DNA from: Roseiarcus sp963794655
GTDB lineage: Bacteria; Pseudomonadota; Alphaproteobacteria; Rhizobiales; Beijerinckiaceae
Direction of reading: 5' to 3'
DNA: 64,000 nt
NCBI GenBank assembly: GCA_963794655.1
Contig: CAWCEV010000006.1
Span: 1,116,001 to 1,180,000, forward strand
Shown: positions 16,032 to 24,479 of the stretch, one piece after another
Numbering within the stretch: the stretch's first letter is position 1
How the letters are laid out: each line of letters starts with the position of its first letter
The notes under the pieces: generated by a model
What the model saw: only the letters and a program-made list of their open reading frames with translations
Told to the model about the DNA's origin: nothing
Database searches by the model: none
Program-made: the position numbers and the translations under genes

Positions 16032-18485
16032 TTAGGGCGAATATGGCATCTCGGAAGTCACCAATTTCTGAGGAGCCTCCGCTGATAAGACTGCCTGTTT
16101 GATGCGCAGCATGTACGCCCGGCCTGTGTCGGTCATTGCGGCGGCCACGGAGCAGTCCTTGCTCTCTTTGTCCATGAGGTCGTCGATCAGGTCGGGCGCC
16201 GCGTGGCGGGTGGCTAAAAGACGGGTTCGGAATCCGGCGCCGCGCACAACATAAATGCTGTCTGCGTCGCCAGAGCAGACAAGCTTCTTCAACGTCTCTG
16301 CGAGCGCACTGGCGTAGGCCTGATCATCTACGCGGGCTTCTTGCAACGCCTTTCGCCAGGCCTCGGCTTCGGGCGGCAGCGGTAGAGAAGGATTGCAAGA
16401 AGCAAGAGTTGAGTCGCGATTCGAGCAGTCCAGTCTCTGGATGCGCTCGAGCGAACTGGCGTGATTTTCCCCGGTCGAGAGCGACTCGACGGAGGTCCGC
16501 AGCGCTTGGTAAGTCTCGGCGTCCCAGGGGCCGCGCTTTCCATTCTGATCTATCCACTCCGGTAGCCAAGTCTCGACGCCGGCCATTTGGATGGCAGCAA
16601 TCCTCGAAGGTTGCGGTTGCGCATTGGTCCGCCACAGACGCGTACCCGAGAGGTCGGTTGCCTCCATAGTCGTCAGCGACAACGACGCGCCTTGGAGCTG
16701 TGCTCCGGCTAGCGACGCGCCTTGAAGCTGCGCACCGTCGAGTGACGCGGCTTGAAGCTGTGTGCCGGCGAGCGACGCGCCCTGAAGCCGTACATAACTC
16801 AGCGGCGCGCCTTGAAGCTGGGCGTGTTCGAGCGACGCGCCCTCAAGGTCCGCTCCCTCGAGCGACGCGCCCTGAAGCTGGGCGCCGTCGAGCAACGCGC
16901 CCTGGAGCTGCGCCTCCACAAGTGACGCGCCCTGAAGTTTGGCGTCGTACAGCGACGCGCCTTGAAGCTGTGCGCCGACCAGCGACGCGCCCTGAAGCTG
17001 CGCGTGGTCGAGCGACGCGCTCTGCAGTTGCGCGTCCACGAGCGTAGCCCGCTGAAGCTGCGCGTCGACCAGCGACGCGCTCTGAAGCTGCGCACGGACA
17101 AGCGACGCGCCCTGAAGCTGCGCGTCCACGAACGACGCGCCCTGGAGCTGCGCGTCAACGAGCGACGCACCCGTCAGATCTGCGCCCTCAAAATCGATCT
17201 TTGGCAGGCTTGCGAGGTCAAAAATAGCGCCCTTCAAGTCACGACCACGCGCGCGAAAGACGAAATCATGCCACTTGGCCTTGTCGGGATCGTCAATGCC
17301 GAGGGCTTCGTAGACGTTTAAACCGGGGAGGACGAGTGTGCTTGAGAACGGTAGCCTGTGGCGAGTTACCTCGTCAGGCGTTGCGTTGAATAACCAGTCG
17401 TGGAGCGATGCCCTTTCCGCGTTCAGCATCCAGTCACGAATTGAAGCGGTCCTCACATTCCCATTTGCATCGGTTTCGGTCGCGGGCTTCCCCCACTCAG
17501 CCATCACGGGAAAGATTCGCCAGCTAGGCAACCACTCTTCCTGCCACTCACTCGGAAAGGTTACGACCGCGACCGAGAAGAGAAAGGTCGCGCCGACTAT
17601 TGCGAGGCCGGAAGTGGGCCAAGCCCAATGCCGCCGATATTCGCGATTGTCGTTCCAGCGACCCGACAAGACCTTACGCCAGAGCCACCACAGGAGTATC
17701 AAATCGACGCCTAGCGCGATGCGCTGGGCCCACGTCACGGACAGCCTGTGAAGTGGTAGAAATCGGACCTGAATCAAGAGCAGCAGCAGAATGGGGCCGA
17801 CGGCGAGTGTGATCCACGCGATCCCCTGCAAGAGCCAGCCGAAGAAGCTTTCGCGCAGGTCTGCCGGGCCCGCGAGAAACTGGATGAAAATGTTGCTCGG
17901 TAGTTGCCGCCTCAATCCTGTACGAACGGCAGCGTTCTCTTCCTGAATATTCTGAGGCAGCTTCGTGTCGTCGCTTATTTGGTAGTGTAGCGCCTGGTGG
18001 TAGTGCTTCGCCTTATCGGTCAGCAAGACCAGATGCACGAGCGCGTACGCGTGGACGATGACGAACAGGATAGGTGCCAAGAAGCAGAAGGCTAGCAGCG
18101 GCAGTTCGACGATAAGGAACGGCAGCTTGATTGGCTTTTCAAAAAATAGATCCTCGTGCGACACAGCGCCGGCTGCGATCGCGAGATAGAACAGTACGAT
18201 CAAATAAGATAGCCATAAGCCGCCGCCGACCGAGGCGGCGTCGTCGACCGCCTGCTTGATTGCTTCGAGATCGTAAGCCTTTTTGGCGAAATCCGGCAGC
18301 TGAGGGACGGGTTCGACGGCGGCGGATGCCTCGGCTGTGCTCAGCCTTTCGACCGGCAGCGGCGCTGCGGCGTGGGTCACGGGACGCGGATCGCCCGGCG
18401 GTTGCGTTTCCAATCCCACGGGCTCGTGCCCCCAAGACCGAAGCTCCCGGCGATCCGGGACCATTCTCTTTCTACACCAACCCAC
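16032..18485 (-). CDS. Multi-pass membrane protein with pentapeptide-repeat domain
   Basis: Up to 817 residues (ATG at 18485; an ATG at 18464 is equally possible). The first 85 residues are soluble. About five hydrophobic helices follow (roughly residues 91-108, 122-152, 218-242, 256-272, 291-310). Residues 431-620 form a pentapeptide-repeat solenoid with a near-perfect 10-residue period SLxxAQLQGA, about 18 units. The last 190 residues carry no recognised domain. Pentapeptide repeats fold into a right-handed quadrilateral beta-helix; membrane-anchored forms are widespread but mostly of unknown function. The gene lies between two decayed halves of a duplicated alkD-ASCH unit, so it looks like a later arrival. 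Confidence 0.82.
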   Translation of the reverse strand: MGWCRKRMVPDRRELRSWGHEPVGLETQPPGDPRPVTHAAAPLPVERLSTAEASAAVEPVPQLPDFAKKAYDLEAIKQAVDDAASVGGGLWLSYLIVLFYLAIAAGAVSHEDLFFEKPIKLPFLIVELPLLAFCFLAPILFVIVHAYALVHLVLLTDKAKHYHQALHYQISDDTKLPQNIQEENAAVRTGLRRQLPSNIFIQFLAGPADLRESFFGWLLQGIAWITLAVGPILLLLLIQVRFLPLHRLSVTWAQRIALGVDLILLWWLWRKVLSGRWNDNREYRRHWAWPTSGLAIVGATFLFSVAVVTFPSEWQEEWLPSWRIFPVMAEWGKPATETDANGNVRTASIRDWMLNAERASLHDWLFNATPDEVTRHRLPFSSTLVLPGLNVYEALGIDDPDKAKWHDFVFRARGRDLKGAIFDLASLPKIDFEGADLTGASLVDAQLQGASFVDAQLQGASLVRAQLQSASLVDAQLQRATLVDAQLQSASLDHAQLQGASLVGAQLQGASLYDAKLQGASLVEAQLQGALLDGAQLQGASLEGADLEGASLEHAQLQGAPLSYVRLQGASLAGTQLQAASLDGAQLQGASLAGAQLQGASLSLTTMEATDLSGTRLWRTNAQPQPSRIAAIQMAGVETWLPEWIDQNGKRGPWDAETYQALRTSVESLSTGENHASSLERIQRLDCSNRDSTLASCNPSLPLPPEAEAWRKALQEARVDDQAYASALAETLKKLVCSGDADSIYVVRGAGFRTRLLATRHAAPDLIDDLMDKESKDCSVAAAMTDTGRAYMLRIKQAVLSAEAPQKLVTSEMPYSP
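16670..17195 (-). repeat. 30-bp coding minisatellite
   Basis: Inside the pentapeptide gene a 30-bp unit (core agcgacgcgccttgaagctg on the plus strand) repeats about 17-18 times without gaps. Each unit encodes two pentapeptides. Units are very similar at DNA level, including at third positions, which suggests recent expansion or ongoing homogenisation by slippage or recombination rather than old divergence. Confidence 0.85.
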
Positions 18486-18504
18486 TGCGACATCAAGCGA
18501 CCGG

Positions 18505-18540
18505 ACTCTCCCTGGGGGCGAAGCTTTCGAGGTCGGTCAC
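18505..18540 (-). pseudogene. 5' remnant of an ASCH-domain gene
   Basis: Minus-strand reading from 18540 gives VTDLESFAPRESPVA, matching the start MTDLESFAFGDSPALA of the intact ASCH gene at 15271-15651; homology then ends at the pentapeptide gene. The start codon has changed to GTG. The spacing to the stop of the AlkD-like gene is the same as in the other copy, so this is a truncated duplicate. Confidence 0.6.
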
Positions 18541-18601
18541 TATCCCTCCGGCAACGCCGGACTTGTTCTGACTTGTTCCGGCCATCACCGGCGCTCAACG
18601 C

Positions 18602-19276
18602 CTACAAATACTTCGTCGCCTCGCGCTTTGCGACGCCGGTCAGCTTCGCTCCATGTTCTGTGAGAAAGCGGCGTACGCGTTTGGGATCGCGCTTCGAGAG
18701 TTCGCGCAGCCACCAGCCGATCGCCTTTTGAATGAACCATTGGCGATCCTCGGCCAGTCGCGCCGCCCAACCCAGCATCCGCTCGGGGTCGCGCTTCTCC
18801 TTCGCCCAGGGCAGGGTGAAGACGAGCGCGGCGCGCTTCGTCCACAGGCGCGGGCTTTCGGTCCATTTTTCGACCGCGTCCAGCCGACCGGGGTCGGCGA
18901 CAAGGCAGCGGGAGCCGACGCTCGCCAGATTGTCGGCGACCGCCCAGCCGTCAAGATCGGCGAGGCGCTCAGTCACGAAGCGCCAGACCTTCGCGTCCGG
19001 CTCGACCGACTTTCGCGCCAGGATGCGCCCGGCGACAATCTTCAAGTCCCACACCGGCTCGCGCCACAAGAGCCGGCAAAGCTTGAGCGTCTCATCCTGC
19101 GCGAGGCCGCTGATCGTCTCCCTGATCGCGGCGTCCATGCCCGGCAGCGCGACGCCCCAATGCTCGGCGTCCGACTTCTGATAGGCCTTCTCTCCCACCG
19201 CCCGCTCTCCGTCGCTGCGTGCGCGGAGCGCAGCGATGAGGCCGGCCCGGGCGGACGCAACGATCGTGTCGGTCAT
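18602..19276 (-). CDS. DNA alkylation repair protein (AlkD-like)
   Basis: A 224-residue protein from the ATG at 19276 (MTDTIVASARAGLIAALRARSD). It has the all-helical HEAT-like pattern of the AlkD/YhaZ DNA alkylation repair family: GEKAYQKSDAEHWGVALP near the start, a WDLKIVAGRILAR helix, LDGWAVADNLAS in the centre, and RQWFIQKAIGWWLRELSKRDP towards the end. AlkD glycosylases remove alkylated bases. The C-terminal GAKLTGVAKREATKYL is typical. A decayed second copy lies at 15713-15935. About 380 bp on its right (19277-19655) hold no convincing gene. Confidence 0.85.
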   Translation of the reverse strand: MTDTIVASARAGLIAALRARSDGERAVGEKAYQKSDAEHWGVALPGMDAAIRETISGLAQDETLKLCRLLWREPVWDLKIVAGRILARKSVEPDAKVWRFVTERLADLDGWAVADNLASVGSRCLVADPGRLDAVEKWTESPRLWTKRAALVFTLPWAKEKRDPERMLGWAARLAEDRQWFIQKAIGWWLRELSKRDPKRVRRFLTEHGAKLTGVAKREATKYL

Positions 19277-19655
19277 GATTAGGCTCCCGCTTTCGGTTCT
19301 ACGCCGAACCAGCGGGGTTGCACGAGATTTTTCGCCAATCGCTTTGTGAAAAACAGAATATCTGCTAAGATGCGTCCTCCAGGACGAGAAGGGCTCGGAC
19401 AGTTTCCATGTGTGAAGAAAGGGGAGGACGGGTGGCGGACAACGCGCGCCTATATCGCCTAGTTGATATGCTATTTGGCCGCCGCCTAAGGCGGGAAAAG
19501 ATAAAAGCGCCGCGGGGGTCGGCGCAAGCCCTTGAAAAGGCTCAAAACGGACAAGCGAATCCAAGCGGATCCAGGCCTTTTCCTTTGTTATTCTTCGCGA
19601 GGACTCGGGCTCCGCTCGGGCGGGCTTGGTAAGATTTGGAACGGGCCTGAAGCCG

Positions 19656-20243
19656 TCAGCCGGCCGGCTCCGGGGGCAATGGACGCGGCAGCCTGGTCTT
19701 GGCCAGGATCTCCTCGGCGAGCCCCAAGGCTCGCGTTTCGGGGATGAAGCCGTCGACGACCAGATTTGACAGCCCATGCACGAGGGCAAACGCCGCCATC
19801 GCCGCGGGATTGTCTCCGAGCGGCCTCTGGTCGAGCTCGGCGACGCCGCGCAGCAGCAACGCCTCGACGTCGTCGGTCGCGGCCTGGAGCGCTGGATACT
19901 TCGCCCGCCCGGCCAAGACGGGCCCGAACATCAGGCGAAAAAGCCCCCGGTTCTGCTGTGCGAACTCGACATAGGCGAGGCCCGCACGGCTGAGCGGATT
20001 GACCCCGCGGGTCGCGCCCTCCATCGCTGTGCCAAGCTCGCGAAAGCCCTCAGCGGCGACGGAAGCGAGCAGGTCTTCCTTGCTGGTGAAATGGCGGTAG
20101 GCGGCTGTCGCCGACACGCCGACCCGCCGGGCGGTCTCGCGCAGGCCGACCGCCTGCATGCCGCTTTCGTCGAGGATCTCCCGGGCCGCGGCCAGAAGCG
20201 CGGTCGGCAGATTGCCGTGTCGATAAGGGCGCAGGGCGCGCAT
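19656..20243 (-). CDS. TetR-family transcriptional regulator
   Basis: A 195-residue regulator. Residues 10-58 are the TetR helix-turn-helix (ALLAAAREILDESGMQAVGLRETARRVGVSATAAYRHFTSKEDLLA). The C-terminal ligand/dimer part (ALAYVEFAQQNRGLFRLMFGP) belongs to the common WHG-type subgroup. Ligand and target are unknown; no divergent enzyme or pump gene lies next to it. A possible promoter is TTGACA at 20274-20279 (minus strand) with a weak GATAGG-like -10 near 20254, which would give a very short leader. Confidence 0.88.
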   Translation of the reverse strand: MRALRPYRHGNLPTALLAAAREILDESGMQAVGLRETARRVGVSATAAYRHFTSKEDLLASVAAEGFRELGTAMEGATRGVNPLSRAGLAYVEFAQQNRGLFRLMFGPVLAGRAKYPALQAATDDVEALLLRGVAELDQRPLGDNPAAMAAFALVHGLSNLVVDGFIPETRALGLAEEILAKTRLPRPLPPEPAG

Positions 20244-20321
20244 TCGGGACCGCCTATCGTGCTGAGTTCACGGTGTCAACGCGCGCGCCGCCAGCGGGTT
20301 CCCGAATGGTCCTCTTTCGTT

Positions 20322-20942
20322 TCAAGCCGCCTTAAGTCCACCCTTGGCGCGGAGAAACTCGACGATCGCATCGAGGCCGTCCCCGGTTCTCATATTGGCC
20401 ATCACGAACGGTCGGCCCTTGCGCATCGCCGCCGCGTCGCGCGCCATCACCTCGAGCGAAGCCCCGACGTAAGGCGCAAGGTCGATCTTGTTGATGACCA
20501 AGAGATCCGACCGGGTCACTCCGGGGCCGCCCTTCCGCGGTATTTTCTCGCCGCCCGAGACGTCGATGACATAGATCGTGATGTCGGCGAGCTCGGGCGA
20601 GAAGGTCGCCGCGAGATTGTCGCCGCCCGATTCGATGAGGATGAGGTCGAGATCGGCGAAGCGCCGGCGCATCTCCGACACCGCCGCGAGGTTGATCGAG
20701 GCGTCCTCGCGGATCGCGGTGTGGGGACAGCCGCCGGTCTCGACGCCGATGATCCGCTCGGGCGCGAGCGCGCCGGCCTCGACCAGGATGCGGGCGTCTT
20801 CCTTCGTGTAGATGTCGTTTGTGATCGCGGCGATCTCGATCTCGTCGCGCAGGCGCTTGCACAACTTTTCCATGAGCGCCGTCTTGCCGGAGCCAACCGG
20901 CCCGCCGACGCCTACGCGCAAAGGCTGATCATGGATGCTCAT
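20322..20942 (-). CDS. ureG: Urease accessory GTPase UreG
   Basis: A 206-residue SIMIBI GTPase that powers nickel insertion into urease together with UreE and UreF. The ATG at 20942 puts the P-loop GPVGSGKT at residues about 13-20. Further family marks: NDIYTKEDA, ETGGCPHTAIREDAS with the nickel-binding Cys-Pro-His, ESGGDNLAATFSPELADITIYVIDV and NKIDLAPYVGA. Its start overlaps the ureF stop by ATGA. Structural genes ureABC and ureD are not in the window. Confidence 0.96.
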   Translation of the reverse strand: MSIHDQPLRVGVGGPVGSGKTALMEKLCKRLRDEIEIAAITNDIYTKEDARILVEAGALAPERIIGVETGGCPHTAIREDASINLAAVSEMRRRFADLDLILIESGGDNLAATFSPELADITIYVIDVSGGEKIPRKGGPGVTRSDLLVINKIDLAPYVGASLEVMARDAAAMRKGRPFVMANMRTGDGLDAIVEFLRAKGGLKAA

Positions 20943-21637
20943 GAGCGGAACAGTCTCGAATACTGGCTCTCGTGCCGCATGGCCGCGATGTCCGACCGAA
21001 AGGCCGCGCCGCCAAGATCGGCGAGGCTTGCGCCTTGAGCCTCGCGCGCCAGAGCGCGAATTGGGGGGAGCAGCGCGGCGAGGATCCTTTGACCGTCTGT
21101 CTGCCCGATCGGACCGAGGCGGAGGGCTGCGGAGACGAGATTCGCGGTCTGGGCGAGGACGAAAGCCTCGAGGCTGGCTCCCAGCGGCAAGCCGTGGCCG
21201 CTCGCCGCCGCGGCGACAGCAATCGGATAGGCGATGCGCCCCTCGGGCGCCTGGCCGAGGCGCCGCAACGGCTGGCAATCCCAGGCTGCACGCGCCGCAG
21301 TGAGGAACGCCGCTCCCTGAGCCGTTGTCTCGAGACGGCGCTCGGCCGACGGGCCGAGGGCGACCGCGAGGGCGTTCGTTTCGATCAGCGCCGGCCAGTC
21401 CCCTGCGTCAGCCGAACGAAATGCGGCCGAAAACAGAAAGGCGTCCGAGCGCGACGCTCCATATTCCACCAGGTCTACGAGCCAAGACTTGAGCGATTGG
21501 GCGTCAACGATGTCGCCCGCTTCGACAGCCCACTCGAGTCCGTGCGAATAGGCGTAGGCGCCCACCGGGAATCCCGGCGAAAACCAGATGAGGAGGGGCA
21601 GCGGCGAGCCGCGCTCATCCTCTACGGTCGTGTCCAT
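20939..21637 (-). CDS. ureF: Urease accessory protein UreF
   Basis: An all-helical accessory protein of about 232 residues, a scaffold in the UreG-UreF-UreD complex. Family marks: LLIWFSPGFPVGAYAYSHGLEWAVEAGDI (the most conserved segment), WLVDLVEYGASRSDAFLF, and GQTDGQRILAALLPPIRAL. I take the ATG at 21637 (MDTTVEDERGSPLPLL); the frame is open to 21691, but that extension overlaps the His-rich ureE tail. Either way it overlaps ureE by at least 23 bp, so the three genes are translationally coupled. Confidence 0.93.
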   Translation of the reverse strand: MDTTVEDERGSPLPLLIWFSPGFPVGAYAYSHGLEWAVEAGDIVDAQSLKSWLVDLVEYGASRSDAFLFSAAFRSADAGDWPALIETNALAVALGPSAERRLETTAQGAAFLTAARAAWDCQPLRRLGQAPEGRIAYPIAVAAAASGHGLPLGASLEAFVLAQTANLVSAALRLGPIGQTDGQRILAALLPPIRALAREAQGASLADLGGAAFRSDIAAMRHESQYSRLFRS

Positions 21638-22235
21638 GCTCGTGTCCGTGGCCGTGATGAAGGTCATGGGCGTGAACGAACCCATCATCATGGTCGTGAT
21701 GATGATGGTCTCCGTGGTCGGCTGTGTGATCGTGATTATGGGCGTGGGCGTGCCCGGGATTGTGGTCGTGATGGTGGGCGTGGGCTCCCGCCGCGTCCAT
21801 TTCGGCCTTCACATAGGCGCCGCCCTCGGGATTGAAGGGCGCTTCGAGCGGGATCACCCGTGCGCCAAGCCCGTTTGCCATCGCCTCGATGACCGGATCG
21901 CGGCGGATGCGCAGCGCCTTCGGCAAGATTTCGGTCGGCAGATGGCGGTTGCCGAGATGCCAGGCGACGCGCGCCAGATCGAGCGTGTTGGCGGTTCTGA
22001 TCTCCGCCAGCGGCTCGGGGGCGGCGACGACCTCGACAATGCGGCCGTCCTCGAGGCTCAAACCGTCGCCGCCGCGCAGCATTGCGGCTTCGGCCAGATC
22101 GAGCAGAAAGGCGAGCCCGCCGACGCCTGTCATCGCCACGCGCCGACGGTGGCGCTCGTCAAAGTCGAGCACCACGGTGTCAACTGGCGCGCCGTTCCAT
22201 TGGCCGGCGGCTATCACTTTGTTGGCACGCAGCAT
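21615..22235 (-). CDS. ureE: Urease accessory nickel chaperone UreE
   Basis: A 206-residue nickel-binding metallochaperone from ATG 22235 (MLRANKVIAAGQW). The N-terminal peptide-binding domain and the metal domain (ANTLDLARVAWHLGNRHLPTEI) are clear. The last 45 or so residues are very rich in His and Asp (HAHHHDHNPGHAHAHNHDH and more, about 24 His), a nickel store seen in some UreE proteins but long here. The gene starts 70 bp after the 3' end of rnpB and may be read from the rnpB side. Confidence 0.94.
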   Translation of the reverse strand: MLRANKVIAAGQWNGAPVDTVVLDFDERHRRRVAMTGVGGLAFLLDLAEAAMLRGGDGLSLEDGRIVEVVAAPEPLAEIRTANTLDLARVAWHLGNRHLPTEILPKALRIRRDPVIEAMANGLGARVIPLEAPFNPEGGAYVKAEMDAAGAHAHHHDHNPGHAHAHNHDHTADHGDHHHHDHDDGFVHAHDLHHGHGHEHGHDRRG

Positions 22236-22305
22236 TGTTGTCTTTCCGTGGTTCCACGCGTCACGTCGATCAAAGAGCAGAGCGACTTTGAACGAGAAGC
22301 GAAAA

Positions 22306-22720
<415 letters not shown>

Positions 22721-22724
22721 CAGG

Positions 22725-22753
22725 GCATATGCGCCGGAAGCGACGACGGTCAA
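22725..22753 (-). promoter_or_regulatory. Promoter of rnpB
   Basis: Minus strand: -35 TTGACC (22748-22753), a 17-bp spacer, and -10 ATATGC (22725-22730). Transcription would begin near 22718, which agrees with the 5' end of helix P1 at 22716. Housekeeping-type promoter; strength is inferred from consensus only. Confidence 0.65.
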
Positions 22754-22959
22754 GGATAATCGGGTGAGAATCAGCACGCGATCGGGAACTCGCGCCGGGG
22801 CTTGTGCATTTGAAGCTTGGCATGAATTGTGGGATTGTGGCGGCAGGCGGGGAGACCGACAGCTGGCCCCGCTCGTTCAGGGTCGACGGCGTAGGGGGCC
22901 GGCTGGACGCGGATTTTAGGGCCCTTTTGGGGGGCAAGACGGACGGGAGAACGAACCGA

Positions 22960-23289
22960 ATGACAAGAATTATCGGCCTTTCGATGGCGCTCGTCGCCGG
23001 GGTCGCGTTATCTGCCTGTGAGACGCCGCAGCAGCAGAACGCCTTGGTCGGCGGGGCGTTGGGCGCGGGCACGGGCGCTCTGATCGGTTCGGCGGTTTCC
23101 GGCGGCAGCGCAGGGGGCGCACTGGCGGGTGCTGCGATCGGCGCCGGTTCGGGGGCGATGATCGGCGCCGCCGCGACGCCCCAGCCATCCTACTATGGCG
23201 GTCCCGGCTATGGCGGTCCGCCGCCGCGCCGATGCGCCCAATGGGCTTATGACTACAACGGCAATCGGGTCTGCACCGCTTTCTATTGA
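22960..23289 (+). CDS. Glycine-zipper lipoprotein (first of a tandem pair)
   Basis: A 109-residue protein from ATG 22960. The signal peptide ends in a lipobox VALSAC (Cys at 22), so it is a likely lipoprotein. It is followed by a glycine-zipper segment GGALGAGTGALIGSAVSGGSA...GAAIGAGSGAMIGAA of the two-helix 17-kDa-antigen type, then a PxYYGGPGYGG linker and a C-terminal RRCAQWAYDYNGNRVCTAFY. The next gene, 20 bp on, is a shorter paralog with the same tail. Confidence 0.8.
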   Translation: MTRIIGLSMALVAGVALSACETPQQQNALVGGALGAGTGALIGSAVSGGSAGGALAGAAIGAGSGAMIGAAATPQPSYYGGPGYGGPPPRRCAQWAYDYNGNRVCTAFY

Positions 23290-23309
23290 GTTCTTAAGGG
23301 GAGGAAAAC

Positions 23310-23597
23310 ATGAGGAAAATCGCTCTTACGCTGGCCTTCGCTTGTGCGGCCGCGGTGTCGGGCTGCTATACGCCCCAACAGCAGACGGGTACTCTCGCTG
23401 GCGGTGCGATCGGTGCAGGAACCGGCGCACTGATCGGATCGGCGGTTTCCGGCGGTAGCGCCGGCGGCGCCATTGCCGGCGGCATCATCGGCGCCGGCAC
23501 CGGCGCGCTGGTCGGCAACGCTGTGACAGCCCCCAGGCGCTGCGCGCAATGGGGCTGGGACGCCTACGGCAACCGCGTCTGCACCGCCTTCTACTGA
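23310..23597 (+). CDS. Glycine-zipper lipoprotein (second of a tandem pair)
   Basis: A 95-residue paralog of the preceding gene, with the strong ribosome-binding site aggggaggaaaac. The lipobox is VSGC (Cys at 19); the zipper GGAIGAGTGALIGSAVSGGSAGGAIAGGIIGAGTGAL and the tail RRCAQWGWDAYGNRVCTAFY are shared. It lacks the glycine/tyrosine linker of its partner. The two probably arose by tandem duplication and are cotranscribed. Glycine-zipper proteins associate with the outer membrane; exact function unknown. Confidence 0.82.
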   Translation: MRKIALTLAFACAAAVSGCYTPQQQTGTLAGGAIGAGTGALIGSAVSGGSAGGAIAGGIIGAGTGALVGNAVTAPRRCAQWGWDAYGNRVCTAFY

Positions 23598-23630
23598 TCG
23601 GGATCCCTGCCTGCCGCGTCATGGCCATTG

Positions 23631-24479
23631 ATGCGGCCGGCGCGGCGCGCGGCTTTGATGCTTCCGTACATGACTGCGCGCCGTCCAGACAGTCCGCTCG
23701 CCGCTCGCTTCGTTGCATCGCCCAACTGGGGTGAACGGCGCGGCCGCGGCCGGCCGGACTGCCTTGTCCTTCACTACACGGGCATGCCTACGGGAGACGC
23801 GGCGCTCAGGGCTCTCATTGATCCCGCGACCGCCGTGTCGGCCCATTACCTGGTTTGGGAGGACGGCGCGATCGACCAGCTGGTCGCCGAGCGCGACCGG
23901 GCGTGGCACGCCGGCAAAGCGCTGTGGAAGGGCGAGAGCGATCTCAACTCAGCCTCGATCGGGGTCGAGATCGTCAATCCCGGGCATTACGGCGGCTCGC
24001 CCCCGTTTCCGGAACGCCAGATCGAGGCGACGATCGCCCTCGGGCGCGACATTTGCGGCCGTTGGGGAATAGCGCCCGAACGCGTGCTCGCCCATTCCGA
24101 CATCGCGCCGGCGCGCAAGCAGGACCCGGGTGAAGCGTTCCCGTGGCAGCGGTTGTGGCGGGCGGGCCTAGGCCATTGGAGCGAGCCTGCGCCGGTCTCG
24201 GGCGGGCCGCTTTTCGCTCACGAGGAGGAGGGGCCGCCGGTCAGGGCGCTGCAGGCGATGCTCGCCCTCTACGGCTATGGCGTGGAGATCACGGGCGTAT
24301 ACGACCGCCAGACCCGGCAATCGGTCACGGCGTTCCAACGCCACTTCCGGCCGGCGTGGGTGGACGGCGAGGCGGATGCCTCGACTGTGGCGACCTTGAA
24401 GGCGCTCATCGATGGTCTGGAGCGAAAGACGGGAACTCCGGGTCAAGCGGCGGCGCGGCCAAGCTCTTTCCGTAGATAG
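23631..24479 (+). CDS. N-acetylmuramoyl-L-alanine amidase (AmiD-type) with peptidoglycan-binding domain
   Basis: About 282 residues. Residues about 40-185 are an Amidase_2 zinc amidase: LVLHYTGM (first His), AHYLVWEDGAIDQLV, IGVEIVNPGHYGG, and VLAHSDIAPARKQDPG (second His, Asp). Residues about 205-265 are a PG_binding_1 domain (VRALQAMLALYGYGVEITGVYDRQTRQSVTAFQRHF). It cleaves the amide bond between MurNAc and the peptide. The start is uncertain (ATGs at 23631, 23658 and 23670). No classical signal peptide is obvious. Confidence 0.9.
   Translation: MRPARRAALMLPYMTARRPDSPLAARFVASPNWGERRGRGRPDCLVLHYTGMPTGDAALRALIDPATAVSAHYLVWEDGAIDQLVAERDRAWHAGKALWKGESDLNSASIGVEIVNPGHYGGSPPFPERQIEATIALGRDICGRWGIAPERVLAHSDIAPARKQDPGEAFPWQRLWRAGLGHWSEPAPVSGGPLFAHEEEGPPVRALQAMLALYGYGVEITGVYDRQTRQSVTAFQRHFRPAWVDGEADASTVATLKALIDGLERKTGTPGQAAARPSSFRR

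Noticed and set aside
16670..17195. CRISPR array (regular 30-bp repetition)
   Set aside because: There are no spacers; the units are contiguous and encode pentapeptide repeats in frame.
19408..19632. A 74-codon plus-strand frame between the alkD and TetR genes
   Set aside because: No family resemblance, uncertain start, unremarkable composition.
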